DNA of 64,000 bases from Apiospora phragmitis (taxonomy: Eukaryota; Ascomycota; Sordariomycetes; Amphisphaeriales; Apiosporaceae): positions 1,426,001 to 1,490,000 of the forward strand of contig JAQQWL010000003.1 of the NCBI GenBank assembly GCA_038363925.1, in the 5' to 3' direction. Below the pieces are notes generated by a model that ran no database searches, was not told the DNA's origin, and saw only the letters and a list, made by a program, of their open reading frames with translations. Numbering within the stretch: position 1 is the stretch's first letter; every line of letters begins with the position of its first letter. Shown piece after piece: positions 22,940 through 37,489 of the stretch. The position numbers were made by a program, and so were the translations under genes.

Positions 22940-25900
22940 TTTTTAAGTATTATTTTTTAATAAGTAACTTTTTTATTTAATAAAGTATTTTTATCCTTTT
23001 TTTACTCGTTTTTTATTTAAGATCGTTTTAATTTCGTATTCGTATTAATCTATTTCGATTTTTAATTATATTTTAATTTTTACGTTTTTTATAATTAGTT
23101 TGAATAATAAAATATAAAATAAAAAGTATATCTATATCGTTTTAAGTAATAATAATTAATAATTAGTTTTTAAAATAACTTTTATAATTTTAAATAGTTT
23201 GATTTTTTTTAAAATCTAATTTTTTATTTAGTCGCTTAATTTTAATATTTCGCCGTAAAAAGTAAACTTTTCTTTTTTCTTTTAAAATTAATCCTTTTAA
23301 CCTAGTTTAGTCAGCGTGTTTTTTTATTCGTTATTAAAAGAAGGTAAAGTCTTATTATAGTGTTATTTAGAGTTTTTTTTTAGTTTTTTAATCTATATAA
23401 TCGCGATAGGTGTTAACTCTCTTTTTAAAGGTATTTTAATAATTTTTAAATTATATCCGTAGTTTATTCGAAATAATAACATACGTATAACTTCGTTATT
23501 TATATTATTATAAGCGAATTATATTATAAATAATAGTTATACCTAATTATTTTATTTATAATTAATATAATAGCGTAAATATTATTTTAGGGTTTAATTT
23601 ATTTGCTTAGTTTATTTATCCGTTTAAGGGTAGTAGGCCGTAGATAGCTTATATTTTACGCCTAGTTATGTTATAAACGATTTTTAACACTTAGCGGTAA
23701 ATAGCTTATCCCGGTCCGAAATAATTATTTCGGGCAGCCTATACTAGTTAACGATTATTCGTAGGAACGTGTAAGCTAAATCGTTAGTATTATTAAACTT
23801 TCTATACGGTAAAAAATAAGTGTATTTCGTGAATTTATTTATAATTATTAGGATATTATTATAATTAACCTTAGTTACGAGTTTTTTTAATAGGGGTAGC
23901 TTAATTATAAAATCGAGTACGATCGTTTTCCACGTTTTATCTAGTAATAAAATTAGTTATAATTCTTTATATAATTAATATTTATTAGCGTTAATTTTAT
24001 TATAGAGGTTATATTCGTTAATTACTTTAGTTATAACTGATTTAAAGTTCTCGTAATCGAATTATTTAATAATTCGTTTTTAAGTTTTAAATACTTTTTA
24101 GTGTTTATGCGTAAAATATTCGCGAAATTCCTTAATAAAATCTTTATAATACTACTTAGGGATATAAATCTTATTTTAATAAAAAACGAGGTTATTTCGT
24201 TTCTCGAGGTGATCCTTAGCGTAGTTAGTAAGATCCGGAGCTTAATTTAATCATTAAAACTTAGAAACCTAATTATTATCGTAACGACGTAAGGTTACCG
24301 TTTTAATTATAAGCTAGAATAATCCGTATTTCGGGCGGAATTTCTTCCTAATGGTCCGGTCGTCGGCTTAATACGTCAATGCGACTATTCTTATTATTTT
24401 TATAATAAATAATAGTAAAGTTAAATCTTAATAAGAATTTAAACTATTATATTTATTATTTATTCAGCTCTTTAATAATAATAAATATTATTAAGTTCTT
24501 ATAATTAATATAGACTTTTATTAATTCTATTATTTTATTAAAATAATATCTTTATTTTTTATATATTTTAATAATAGTTATTAATTTTTTATTATAAATT
24601 TAATAATTAAGTTCTAGTTTATTTAGTTTTTTTTTAAAAAATATAACGAGGTGCGACTTTCCGTTATCGTCTCATTAATTTAATTACTTTCTAATCGCAT
24701 AACTCGATACGTCGGTTTCGATTTTAAATAGTTTAGAAAGGTCTATTACACGAAATACTAATTCGTTAAGGATTTGTTCCTTAATATCGTAAAAGGCTTA
24801 GTCTTCCTTCTCTATCCATCGGAATAGCTCGTCCTTCTTCGTTAGGTTCGTTAGAAATGTCGCTAACCTGTTAAATCCGGGAACAAATATTTAATAATAA
24901 TTAATTAATCCTAAGAAGGATTTAACTTTTATAGCTCTTATAGGCGTAGGCCACTCTTTAACTATTAAAATTTTAAAAGGTTTTATCCGGATTTTTCTAA
25001 AGGATATCACGTATCCTATAAATATAACGGATTATTAATAGAACTCGCTCTTCTTTAAATTAATTAATAGGTTAGCGTCCTATAGTTTTTAGAGTACTAA
25101 TTTTACGTGTTCTCGGTATTACTTATCGTTTTTAAAATAAATTAAGATATTTTTAAAATATATTATAATAAACTTATCGAAGTATTCTCGTAAAACGTAA
25201 TTAATTATTATTTAAAAACTAATTAACGCGTTAATTAAACTAAACGGCATAGTTTAATACTTGAAATACTCGTACTTAGTTCGAAACGCGGTTTTTTATT
25301 CCTCTTTTTCTTTAATACGAATTAGGTTATATACATTAAAAAAATTAAATATTATAAAGATCTTAGCATATAATAACTTATTTTATAAATCGCTAATTAA
25401 AAATAAAGGGTACCGGTTTTTAATAATAATTTCGTTAAACTTCTAGTAATCGATATATATTCGCTACTTAGGTTTCTCGTCCTTACTTTTCTTCGGAACG
25501 AAAAGTATAAAAAAGCCTATTAGCGATATAAATAGTTATATAACTCTTTTTTCGAGGGTCTTCGTAATATATTTTTTAAAGCTTTTTTATACTCTTAATT
25601 TAATTTATAAATCGATATAAAAAGAGGTTTTTTTTTTTTTATAATAATATTTTATAATTTTATCGTATATAAAACGGTAACTCGTTTTTTAGCTTTTTAT
25701 TAAAAAAGCTTTTAAATTATTAATATTTTTAATATAATTATTATAACTTTCTATTTAAATTTTTTAATAACGATATATATTTTTAAAACTTTAAATTTAC
25801 TAAAAGGATATTTTTTAAACCGTTATTTATTAATTAAACCTTTTTTTAATATATATTATTAAAATTGATTTATTTTTTAACTAATTTTAAAATTATTTAC

Positions 25901-26260
25901 CTATAATTAAAATATTTTTAAAATTATATCGTATCTTATAACGTTCGTAATATTATATGTAATCCGTTTATAACGTCTTTCGATATTAATTAAAAAGTTC
26001 GCGACTTTTTTTCGTATATTTTTATTATTAAATGTTATAAGTCTTTTATTAATAGTTTTAAGTTAATATAAAGCGTTTTTTTCTTATTATTTTAAAATTA
26101 AGCTATTAACGATTCGTAATAAAATATAATTATTTTATATTCCGTTATTTAATAACGTTTAAATAATAATTCTTTTTATTTTAATTATTTATTATTAAAT
26201 ATAAGGATTTATTATATCCCGTCGGGTATAATCCTTTTATAGTCGGCGGAAGTCGTTTTT
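22940..26260 (-). pseudogene. Gypsy A pol relic (protease, RT, RNase H, integrase, C-terminal tail)
   Basis: Minus strand, 5' to 3' from right to left. Reverse transcriptase blocks are legible near 25,500 (LFVPKKSKDEKP then IYIDY.KFNEI, the usual K-DG-R..DYR.LN region) and near 25,150, where the YLDD box has become YFKN. Integrase ends near 23,030 with EYEYEIKTIL, the tail that precedes a chromodomain-like end in this family. Dozens of TAA/TAG stops, nearly all explainable as CAA/CAG or TGG changed by RIP. Confidence 0.8.
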
Positions 26261-26341
26261 TAACCGTTATAATAGGTTTCGTTCGTTAGTTATTCGTTAA
26301 TAGCGACGGGTTTATACGTACGGTGTCTCGTGGTCGTACGG

Positions 26342-27328
26342 TGGTGTATTACGATCGGCGGGTTGGTCCCCCGCGGGGTAATATTTAAGGCGTAGAATTG
26401 GATAGAAATAACCCGAAGAGTTATTTCCGAAACTTTTACTTTATAACGTAGTAATTAGTTTACACGTATTATAATATAATAACTCTTCGCCCCTATATTA
26501 TAGTACGTATAGATTAACTACTACGCTATAAAATAAAAGCTTTAGAAATAACTTTTCGGTTTATTTTTATTTAATTCTACGCTTTAAGTACTACCCCGCG
26601 GGGGACTAACCTGCCGATCGTAATACTATACCTTCTCTTTAAAGGTATACCCTTAATATTATATAATTTATTTAAGCTCGGTATAAAGAAACTTTAAAGC
26701 TTTTATATAAGTAATTAATCCGTATAAAGCCTTACTTATTTATTAGCGATCTTGCTTAAGTAATTAAAAAGAGCTCTTATTTAATAAGTATAGGAATCGA
26801 ACCTACGTCTCTTATTTAATAAAAGCGAAGAGTTATTATATTATAATACGTATAAATTAATTATTACGCTATAAAATAAAAGCTTCGGAAATGACTCTTC
26901 GGGTCATTTCTATTTAATTCTACGCCTTAAGTGCTACCCCGCGGGGGACCAACCCGCCGATCGTAATACCCTATTAAATAGGAGACGTGGGTTCGATTCC
27001 TATACTTATTAAATAAGAGCTCTTTTTAATTACCTAGGTAAGATCATTAATAAATAAGTAAGGCCTTATATAAGTTAGTTATTCGTATAAAAGCCTTAGA
27101 GTTTCTTTATACCGAACTTAAATAAATTATATAATACTAAAGGTTTATCGCTTTAGGTATAAAAGTATACCTTTAAAAAAAAGGTATAATATTACGATCG
27201 GCGGGTTAATCCCCGCGGGGTAGTACTTAAAGCGTAAAATTAAATAAAAATAACCCGAAGAGTTATTTCCGAAGCTTTTACTTTATAACGTAATAGTTAG
27301 TCTATACGTACTATAATATAGTGGCGGT
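26342..27328. repeat. Cluster of tRNA-derived SINE-like repeats in gypsy A
   Basis: At least five partial or full copies of an approximately 335-bp unit occur in both orientations: about 26,342-26,485 (+), 26,486-26,636 (-), 26,637-26,970 (-, full), 26,971-27,188 (+, second half) and 27,189-27,328 (+, first half). The unit has a polymerase III B box, GGTTCGATTCC (26,990-27,000 +; 26,803-26,793 -), and upstream an A-box-like word (TAGCGTAATAA here; TGGCGTAGTGG in the best copy at 39,389-39,399 -). It also has a GC-rich start (GATCGGCGGGTTGGTCC) and the hairpin GAAATAAC-TCTTCGG-GTTATTTC. Confidence 0.72.
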
Positions 27329-27706
27329 GTTTAGGATCCTATTATTATAGCAGGTCCCTTAACCTAGGAGTTCTAGGTATTTTAAGAGCGCTGTACGTCT
27401 GCCTTAAACGCTCGGTAAGCTCGTAACTTTTCTTATACGTATTATAGGTACTTATTATTAATATAGTCCTTTTAATTCTATCCTTTTAAGTAATATTCTC
27501 GGGATTATTAAAGGGTTTTCTTAATTAATAAGTAAGCTCGACGAGGGTTAAATATAATCGTTTTAATTCTTTTAATAAGGTGATCGAGGTATAGTTATTT
27601 AATTAAGTGCTTACTAATTTTTTTAAGAAACTATCCCTTTTTAAGCTTTTTTATTAAGTGTTCGGTATAGCCGTCGTAGATATAGCCGATTTACGCGAGT
27701 AAGAAG
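27329..27706 (-). pseudogene. Gypsy A gag fragment (left of element B)
   Basis: Sequence between the SINE cluster and element B. Its place between protease and the other gag piece at 50,331-51,924, across the B insertion, indicates gag. It is too degraded for motif calls. Confidence 0.5.
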
Positions 27707-27711
27707 TGATC

Positions 27712-28349
27712 TGTAACGAACGCTATCCGGGTTCTAAAAGAAACCTAGTAAGACGTACTAGGGTTATATTAATAATACGAGAGAGTATTTAAACGTGTAA
27801 TAAAAGTCCGTTTTTATCGATATAATAAGTAATAATTTATAAGAACGAAGGTAATTAAAATATATAAATTTAAAAGTATTTATAATAAAGTTATTAAAGT
27901 TATTTATTTTATTAATAAATTAAATTAATATTTAAATTAATTATTAAAATAAAAAATATTTATATAAAATATATAAATAATATCCGTTATTATATATTTA
28001 ATCTTTTTTTTATTAATCCGTTAAATTACTTATAAATTTATAATAATCTCGTTATTAATTTATTGTAATCCGTTCCTTAAATTACGGTAATTTAACCTTA
28101 GTTAGCTTACCTCGAGCGTTATGCCTTCTATCGCTTTAAAGCTTCGTTATTATGTCCGCCTATATTTATCCTATCGCCGCGCGGGCTATGGCCGCTTATC
28201 TTGTCGTATATTATTAAAGTGCGATTATGTTTTCGTTAGTGTAGCTAGCGGTGCGATTACTAGCTATAATATTATAGCCGGATCGGGTTATCGTATTCCC
28301 GTGCCGGTAGGTGGGGTTTTTAGCCGTATAATTAGGTCGGGTTATAATA
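27712..28349 (-). repeat. Gypsy B 3' LTR
   Basis: It starts TGTAACGAACGCTATCCGGG and ends GGGTTATAATA. It aligns with 49,686-50,325 throughout. Confidence 0.85.
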
Positions 28350-28479
28350 TTATCTTTTTTTTAATTACTTTATCCTTAAGATATTAACTTTATAAATACC
28401 TTAATTACTTATAACGTTAAATCGTGATAGGTTTTTTTCCTTATTATTTTTTATTATAATATATATTTATTATAAATAA

Positions 28480-29060
28480 TTATATCGAAAAATCTCGGTT
28501 AAAAAAATTATTACGCGTTTAGTTCTTATTATTAACGTAAAATCTATAAGTAATTTTATTAATATATTTTATACTCGTTATTTTCGTTAAAACCTAGGTT
28601 ATTATATAAATAAGAAATCGTTTTATTATTTAAAGTATATTTAAGTTAGTCGTTCTTATAATAATACCTTTATTATGTCGGTTTTAACGAAGCTAGCCGC
28701 TTAATAAAAGAAGCTAGAGGCGGAAAAGTTAAACGTAGAAGAAGCCTTGTTCTTATTATAAACGTAGTTATTTACCGCTTTAGGTCGTTTAGCCCGTTTT
28801 CGTTATATAAAAAAAATTATAGTAAAAAAACGTTTAGAGGCGTTCCGTTAAGGGATATAAGAGCTAAATAAGGAAGATAATATTCCCTCCTTAATTACTG
28901 ATTAAAAAAATTTCGTCCTAAATAACCTACGTTTTTTAAGTGTCTCACGGGACGTCGACTAATCGTTTTTTAATCTAATAGACTTCCTAGAGCCTGGCCT
29001 ATTAATCCTCGTAAAAGGAGCTCTTTCTTAAACCTCTAGAGTTCCCCCGCGGTATTCGCC
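28480..29060 (+). pseudogene. Accessory ORF of gypsy B, opposite to pol
   Basis: Plus-strand coding-like stretch in the same position as in gypsy A, containing KLEAEKLNVEEALFLL and ALGRLARFRYIKKIIVKKRL (helical, charged). The N-terminal Cys-type region is RIP-altered. Stops are TAA/TAG. Confidence 0.55.
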
Positions 29061-29069
29061 AGGTATTCT

Positions 29070-32064
29070 TTACGTTTTTAGGTATTATTTTTTAATAAGT
29101 AATTTTTTTATTAAACGAAGTATTAAAAGCTTCGTTTTTTTCTTTTTTTATTAATAATTTTATCGATTTCGTACTCGTGTTAATCCGTTTCGATTTCTAA
29201 TTATATATAGATTAAAGTTTTTTCGGCCGCTGGTTTAAATAATAAAATATAAAATATAAGGTATATCTATATTATTTTAAATAATAATAATTAATAATTA
29301 GTTTTTAAAACGATTTTTACGATTTTAAATAGTCCGATCTTTTTAAAATCTAGTTTATTGCTAGGTTATTTTATTTTAATATTTCGTTATAGAAGGTAAA
29401 CCTTTTCTCCTTTTTTAAAAGTTGGTCCTTTTAACTTTATTTAGTCGGCGTATCTCTTTATTTATTATTAGAGGAAAGTGAAGTTTTATTATAGTGTAAT
29501 TTAGAGTTCCTTTAATTTTTCGACTTATATAGTCGCGATTAGTATTAACTCTCTTTTTAAAATTTTTTTAATAATTTTTAAGTTATACCCGTAATTTATT
29601 CGGAATAATAATATACGTATAGTTTTATTATTTACGTTATTATAAATAAATTAGGTTATAAGTAATAATTACACCTAATTATTTTATTTATAATTAATAT
29701 AGTAGTATAGGTACTATTTTAATATTTAATTTATTCTTTTCGTTTATTTATTTATTTAAAGGTGGTAGGCTATAAATAATTTATATTTTATACCGAGTTA
29801 TACTATAAGTAATTTTTAGAATTTTATTATAAACAGTTTATTTTAGTCGGAGATAATCGTTTCGAATAGCCCGTATTAATTAATAATCGTTCGTAAGAAT
29901 ATATAAGCTAGGTTATTAGTATCGCTAGATTCTTTATACGGTAAGAAGTACGTATATTTCGTGAGTTTATCCGTAATTATTAAGATGCTATCGTAATTAG
30001 TTTTAATTAATAGTTCTTTCGATAGGGGTAATTTAATTATAAAATTAAGTACGATTATTTTTTACGCTTTATTTAACGGTAAAATTAATTATAATTCTTT
30101 ATATAATTAATATCTAGCGGCCTTAGTTTTATTATAAAGGTTATATCTATTAATTACTTTAGTCACGATTAATTTAAAGTTTTTATAATTAAATTACTTA
30201 ATGATTCGCCTCTAGGTTTTAAACACTTCTTAGTATCCGTGTACGAGGTGTTCGTGAAACTCTTCGATAAAGCCTTCTCGGTATTATTTAAAGATATAGA
30301 TCTTATTTCGATAGAAGACGAGACCGCCGCGGTTTTTAAAGTAGTTTTTAACGTAATTAACGAGGTTAAGGGTTTAATTAAATTATTTAAACTTAATAAC
30401 TTAATCGTTATTATATTAAATAAGGTTAGTAATATTTAATTATCGTGACGGTATAAGGTTGCCGTCCTGGTTATATATTAAGATAGTTTATATCTTTAGC
30501 GGGACTTCTTCTTAATAGTCCGGTCGTCGGCTTAATGCGTCGGCGCGACCGTTTTCGCTACTTTTACGGTAGATAATAATTAGGTTAAATCTTAAAAGGA
30601 ACTTAAACTATTGTATTTATTATTTATTTAATTCTTTAATAATAATGAACGTCGTAAGGTTTTTATAATCGGTGTAGACCTTTATTAGTTTTACCGTTCC
30701 GTTGAGGTAATGTTTTTATTCTTCGCAAGCTTTAATAATAGCTATTAATTCTTTATCGTAGATTTAATAATTAAGTTCTAGTTTATTTAGTTTTTTAAAA
30801 AAGAATACGATAAGGTGCGACTTTCCGTTATCGTCCCGTTAGTTTAGTTATCTTCCGATTATATAATCCGATATATCGGTTTCGATTTCGAATAGTTTTA
30901 AAGGGTTCGCTACGCGAAGTATTAGTTCGTTAAGGATTCGCTCTTTAATATTATAAAAAGCTTAGTTTTCCTTCTCTATTTATCGAAATAGCTCGTCCTT
31001 TTTTATCAGGTTTATTAGAAGTATCGCTAACTTGCTAAATCCGGAGATAAATATCCGGTAGTAGTTAGCTAATCCTAAGAAAGATCTGATTTCTATAGCG
31101 CTTATAAGCGTGGGCTACTCTCTGACTGCTGAGATTTTAGAAGGTTTTATCCGGATTTCTCTAAAGGATATTACGTATCCTACGAATATGACGGACCGTT
31201 AGTAGAATTCGCTCTTTTCTGAGTTAACTAGTAAGTTGGCGTCCTGTAGCTTCCGGAATACTAGCTTTACGTGTTCTCGATACTATTCGTCGTTCTCGAA
31301 GTAAATAAAGATATCGTCGAGATATATTATAATAAACTTATCGAGGTATTCTCGTAAGATATAATTAATTATAAATTAAAAGCTAGCCGGTATATTAATT
31401 AAATTAAATAGTATAGCTTAGTATTCGAAATGTTCGTACTTAATTCGGAACGCGGTTTTATTCCTTTCTTTTTTTAATCCGGATTAGGTTATAAATATTA
31501 AAGAGGTCGAGTACTATATAGATTTTTACGTATAATAATTTATTTTATAGGTCGCCGATTAAAAATAAGGGGTATCGGTTTTTAATAATAATTTCGTTAA
31601 GTTTTTAGTAATCGATATATATGCGCCACTTAGGTTTCCCATCCTTACTCTTTTTTAAGATAAAGAGGATAGGGAAGCCTGCTGGCGACGTAAATGGTCG
31701 TATAACTCCTTTCTCGAGATTTTCCGTAATATACTCTTTTAAAACTTGTTCGTATTTTTAATTAAGTTAATATATAAGTATAAATAAAGGTTCTTTCCTA
31801 TTTTTAAAAGGTATTTTATAATTTTATTATATATAAAACGGTAAGCTTATTTTAATTTCTTATTAAAAAAAGTTTCGAATTATTAATACTCTTTTAATAT
31901 AATTATTATAACGTTCGGCTTAGGTTTTTTAATAATAATATATATTTTAAAGATTTTAAATTTATTAAAAGGTTATTTTTTAAACCGTTATTTATCGATT
32001 AAACCTTTTCTTAATATATTTTATTAAAGTTAGCCTATTTTTTAATTAATTTTAAAATCATTTA
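29070..32064 (-). pseudogene. Gypsy B pol relic
   Basis: It is collinear with 23,000-25,890 of gypsy A. RT sequence near 31,600 corresponds to the A block at 25,450, and the RNase H and integrase parts follow leftward. The stretch is cut at 32,064 by the copia element and resumes at 38,886. Confidence 0.78.
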
Positions 32065-32271
32065 TGTTGAATGGGTTTTTATACGTACGGTGGTTCCGGT
32101 TTTAATCGGGGTTTAATTGTTTTTATTCTGTTATTTATATTTATTTTTAATACGAGCTATAAGGGGTATCGTATACCCCTCTTAATAAAATAGGAAAGGG
32201 GTTTGTACGCGTAGGTACGTAGCACCTTTTTTAAAATAATATAGATAGCTTTAGTTTTAGTTATTTTAATA
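32065..32271 (-). repeat. Copia LTR (left, 3')
   Basis: Direct repeat of 38,689-38,885. A shared stretch includes GGGGTATCGTATACCCCTC, itself a palindrome-like hairpin. Confidence 0.85.
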
Positions 32272-35200
32272 CTAGCAGTTTTTTATTTTAGCGATAGAAT
32301 TAGCTTGTTCCCTTTTTTAAATACGAGTCTTCTCTTTACGGGGGTCTCGTATGGTTAGGTTATTTTAATCCGGTATTAGGTACTTATTTAAACCGTACAG
32401 GTAATGCTGTACCTTTTTAACGTCGTTTTGGCCAGGTGGTAGGTTTACTCGACTAGTTATTCTAGTCGTTCGTCCGAAAGTAGTAATAATAATAGGGGGA
32501 CCGTTATATATCTTAATACGTTATACCCCGTAAGGGATTAGTAAGAGTAGTTTTATAAATAAATATTTTTTCGTATATAAATAATTTATATAGTATAAAT
32601 TTTTCTTTTTTTTATATATATATGTATATTTTTTTTAAAATATTATATAAAAATAAATTATATATTTATATATATATTTATAAATATATATATATATATT
32701 TATATAATATTTAATTAATAAGTTATTAATCCTTTTAACGTTATTATTATTAACGTAATCGATTATAACTAACGCTAGGTAATATTATTAATTTTTTCGG
32801 TTTAAAATCGGTAAGTTATATTTATATTTTATATTAATATATAATATCTTATTTTTTTTAAATTTTAATATTTATTAATTTCGTGCGATAAAATAAAGAA
32901 GTTCGCGTTTATAACTTACCGAGCCGCGATATCGAGATACGCGTATTAGTAAATAACGATATTCGCCGCTTGTTCGCTCGTATTATTTATTACGAAAGTT
33001 ATTTTTATACGGTTTTTATTTAGTTGCGCGGTAATATTAATAGTGTTTATAATAATCGGTATGTCTAGTTCTGTATTTTGTTTCGTAAGTATGTTTATTT
33101 CGACGGATATTAAGACGGCGCTTATACTTCGTACGTTTAAGCTTTGTACGGTAATCGGTATTTATATTATAACTTATAATTTATAAACTTTAATCCCGAT
33201 AGTAACGAGAATAAAGGTAGTAGTAGTAGAGTTAAAATAATGGTTATATAATGATAGGTTAGTAATAAATAAAGTAAATAGTTTTCGTATATATATAAGT
33301 AACGTTTTTATACGGTTATTTTTATTGTATTACCCGTTTAAGTTATAATATATTACGGTTTTTCTTTTAATTTTTATACAATATTTAATAAATAAAATAT
33401 ATTAATAATAATTATATAAAAAAGGATTAATAAAAAAAATCTTTTTTTTTATATTTTTTTTTAAATTACTCGCCGTGCGATTTTAGCCTTTTGATATACG
33501 TTTTTGTGCGTACGGTGAGGCTGTTCGTTAAGATTAGTTATTCGAAGGCTTTATTCGGGAATATTTTAGTGAAGGTATTTACTAAATTATCTCTATTATT
33601 AATATAGTAAACCTTTAATATCTCCTTTTTTTCGTACGATTTCTGGAGGGATATAATATTAATTATAAACCTCTTTTTATTTATTATACTTAGTTTAATT
33701 AAGTAGTTATAAAGTAATTTCGAGTTTATATAAAAAATTATCGGAATATTTTAGAATTTTAATATTTATACGATTCTTTTAAACGTAACACTTAATATAA
33801 TACCGCTATTTATATTAGAAGTTATACTATATAGTTTGTTAATTAATACGCTCTTAATAATTTTTTTATATTTAGTTAAGCTTTAATAAATAATAGTACC
33901 TTAAATTTAGAATTTATTTTTTGTATAATAAATCTTTTAACCTAATAAAATTAAATATCCGAATTAAGAGGTTAGGTTTTCGTTATTTATAAACAAGTTG
34001 TTAATAAAGATATATATTTTTATATAATAAAAATTAAGCGGGATATATTTTAAGCCGCTTATTTAATTCTGGATTTATTAATTAATCTATATATTTAGGT
34101 TTTCGATATCTTTATTCTTTAAAGTTTTAATTAGTTAGCTTATTTTTTTTATTCGAAAAGGATATCGTATAATTTTAATCGAATTTTACCTCCATTAAAC
34201 TCGATCGGCGTGTTTTCAGTTAAAATACTCTTTAGTTTTATACGGAATTATTCCTTTATTAATTGTTTTTCCTTTTTTTTTAAAAAAAGGGGCTATAACG
34301 AAGCTAAACGTATCGTCAGTTTATATTATTATAATACCGAAAATATCCGGTCCCTCCGTAATAAATAGTAAATAAGCGTTATATGTTAATATAATTATTC
34401 TTAAATTTCGTATATAATAATTATAATACGTTTTAAATTAATAGAGTTTTAATTTTATTAATTTATATAGGGGTAATACGATTTAAAATCGCGTTCCTTT
34501 AAAGTATTAAATCTTTAGTTTTATTAATAAACGTGTATAAATTAGTTAGTTTAACTTATCATGTAATTAAATATACGCCTATATAATATCGCGTAGCTCG
34601 CCTCGTATATTAAAGTCTCGGATCAGGGTCGGTCCAAAAGCTAAAAGGAGTCTTTAGCTCATCCGCTAAATTATTAATAACTAAATTAAAATAGCCTCCT
34701 TTTCTATATCTCCATAGCTTTATATTACGAGCCTAAATTTCTTATATAGCTTCGTAGTTTTACCCTTAATCTCTTATACGAGCCGTGTTTTAAAAATTTT
34801 CCGGCCGGTATACTTATTTAAGTCGAATCGAATAAATTCGAAAACCTTTCGTATAACGAAATTATTAATCTCTTCTACGTTAAACTTTTAAAACGGGTAT
34901 TTAAATAAAGTAATAACCCCGTCTTATTAAAGCTTAATTACTAACTCGTAATTCTCTTATTCTTTTTAAATAAGAAATATAACGGCTCGAGCGTTCCGGA
35001 GTAGGTATTTTTTAAGTCGTTCTCGGCCGCGTTATATAAGAGCTACCGTAATTTCCTCGGCTATCGGTTCAGTATCTGGGGTATCTACCGGCTATTCCGG
35101 ATCTGGTTATATATCTGGCTTATTACGCGGTTTTTCGGCCTTTTTCCAGTAGTACGGCTTAATTTAAATTATTCGAAAGGCTTTTAAGCCGTTTAGGGTA

Positions 35201-37489
35201 TTTATTCGGATTGTACAGTTTTTAATAACTACTATTTTATATGGTCCGGTTTATCCTTCTTTTTCCCGCTAAACCAGGACTTTACTCCGGAGCGGGAGTG
35301 TTAAAATATTTTAAATAGCTAGTTTATTCCGGATATTTAAAGTTTAATAAATATTAATATTTATACGTATTTTCCGAAATATTTTTATTATTTTTTATAT
35401 AATTTCTCTTCGTGTTTAAATCTTTAATAACGGTAATAAGTTCTCGTCGATACGAAAATATATTTTAAATATAAATAAAATAAATATTAAGCCGTTAAGG
35501 CTAGCCGTATTATTTAAAGTTTTAATTATTATTTAAAGTATTATTTCGGTATTTATATAATAATCGAATTTTTTTTATAAAATATCGAAGGCTTTATATA
35601 ATAAAACGTGCGTTTATTTAATTTTATTTATTATTTAATAAATTTCCATAAATATTTATTTATAAGTAATTCTTATTATTTATATGTAATTATAAAACTT
35701 TTTTTAAAAGTATATACCCGGATTATATGAGATATAATTAAAAGGTTTTTAATATATGTATATTTAATATTTATAAAGGATATTTTAAATATTTTATATG
35801 CTAAACGAATATAGGAATATAACCGTTTAAAAGGATATATTTAAATCGATTATGTAAAGTACGTTTTATTTGTTAATGTAAATAATATTTATAATAATTT
35901 TGTAATTAAAGTTATATTCGTTTTATAGCGAGAATTTAAATTTTTATAGTGCCGGATTGTATGCTTAATATTAAGAATAAAACTTTTAAATCTTGTTAAA
36001 AATAGTAGGGTTAATGTTATTGTAACCGGCGTTTTTTAAGAGAATATAGAGCTTTTTTATACGAAGGTGTTTAAAACGTTAATAAAGGTATTGAAACTAT
36101 TTTTCGGTAAAATATAACGTTGTTTTTATATAGCCGGTATTAAAGAATAGGTGTTCTTATTTTTTAATTATAAAAAATATTTCGCTGTTTTTTTATATAA
36201 TAAGGTTAAAAATATTATTATAATACGTTTTAAGCTGGTTAATATTATATAATAAAAATAAAAAAAGAGTTATAATATTTAAAATATAATACCTTATTAT
36301 TTTTAATAAATTCTATATATCGATTATTTTAATCGACGAAATAGATTTTAAACTTTTAAACTTAATTTCGGCGCTTCTTAAGGTTTAATTGATTTATATA
36401 TCTAAGTTCTTTTATATATAAACCTTTACTTCAGGCTTTTCGATTATTAAAAATAAGGCGGCGCTGGTATTTTAAAGCTCTTTTTAATAAGTTTAGTTAT
36501 ACGGGCTATTAAGGTTAAATTAGTCGGCTTATATAATAATTTCCGAGTAGATATTCTCGTTAATAAGCCGGTAATAAAACGCGGCGTTTATTAAGTAAAT
36601 AATACTTTATTATATATTTTTTAGATCGAGGTATTCGTACTCTTTTTCGTTATTTTCTAACTCTTTTTTATCCTTTTCTTAATTTTAAACGAATATTTCG
36701 TACTTATTTTAAAAAAGGGGGTTTTATTCGATATTATTACACGCTTAGAAATATTAGTTCTTTATTCGGGATTACTTTTCGGCTAGGTGGTTTATTGATT
36801 AATAGTTTTATTTATAATAGATTTAGTAAGTTCCTCGTTCGAACTTCCGGTTCCTATATAATAATTTTGGTCGGAAGGTGCCGGCGGGTCGCTAAATCCT
36901 TTCTTATTCTAATGGTCGGCTATTATATAATAATTTATTACCGTAAGCTGGTCGGTTTCTTTTTATATAGTTATTTATAAACCGTTTATTAATTAAGTAC
37001 GTATTTATAGCCAGGTCTTGATATAGTTCTTCTGTTAAATATCGTTCCGATAATATCTAGTCCGCTATTATACTTAGCGATATGCGAAGGTCCGAAAATA
37101 GCGCTTTATATATTAGCTTTTAATAGATAAGGGCTAGTAAAAGTTCCGGAACTCTTTAATAAGCTTTTACGACGGAGGTATGGAGAGCGATCTCTTTTTC
37201 GAATCCTTTTCCGAGGGCTCGTTATGCGAGCTAGAGCTTATTTAACAGGATTTTTAAAACCTCGATAAATTATTTCTCGGCGTTTTTACTTTTTACTCGT
37301 GCGAAAGAAGTTATTATTTAATCCGTAAAATATTATACGTAATTTATTATCGTATTAAAGTACGAGTCCATTAAATAGTATATCTCGTCCCATCTCTTTT
37401 CGGGTCCGATATGGTTAAAATAGAATACCTCCGCACGGCCGGAAAGAATGTCTAGGAAAACTGTATAATATTAGTCTTCTAGTATATAT

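Noticed and set aside
26790..27000. Possible functional tRNA genes from the exact B box
   Set aside because: No cloverleaf with paired acceptor stem could be folded by eye, and the sequence repeats as a longer unit; called SINE-like instead.
26342..27328. CRISPR-like repeated array
   Set aside because: Repeats are long, in both orientations and without regular spacers; the genome is fungal.
28121..28387. 88-codon plus-strand frame
   Set aside because: It lies inside the gypsy B LTR; LTRs do not encode protein here and the counterpart at 50,100-50,330 has no conserved frame.
30239..30439. 66-codon plus-strand frame with protein-like composition
   Set aside because: It is antisense to the gypsy B pol relic, which reads on the minus strand.
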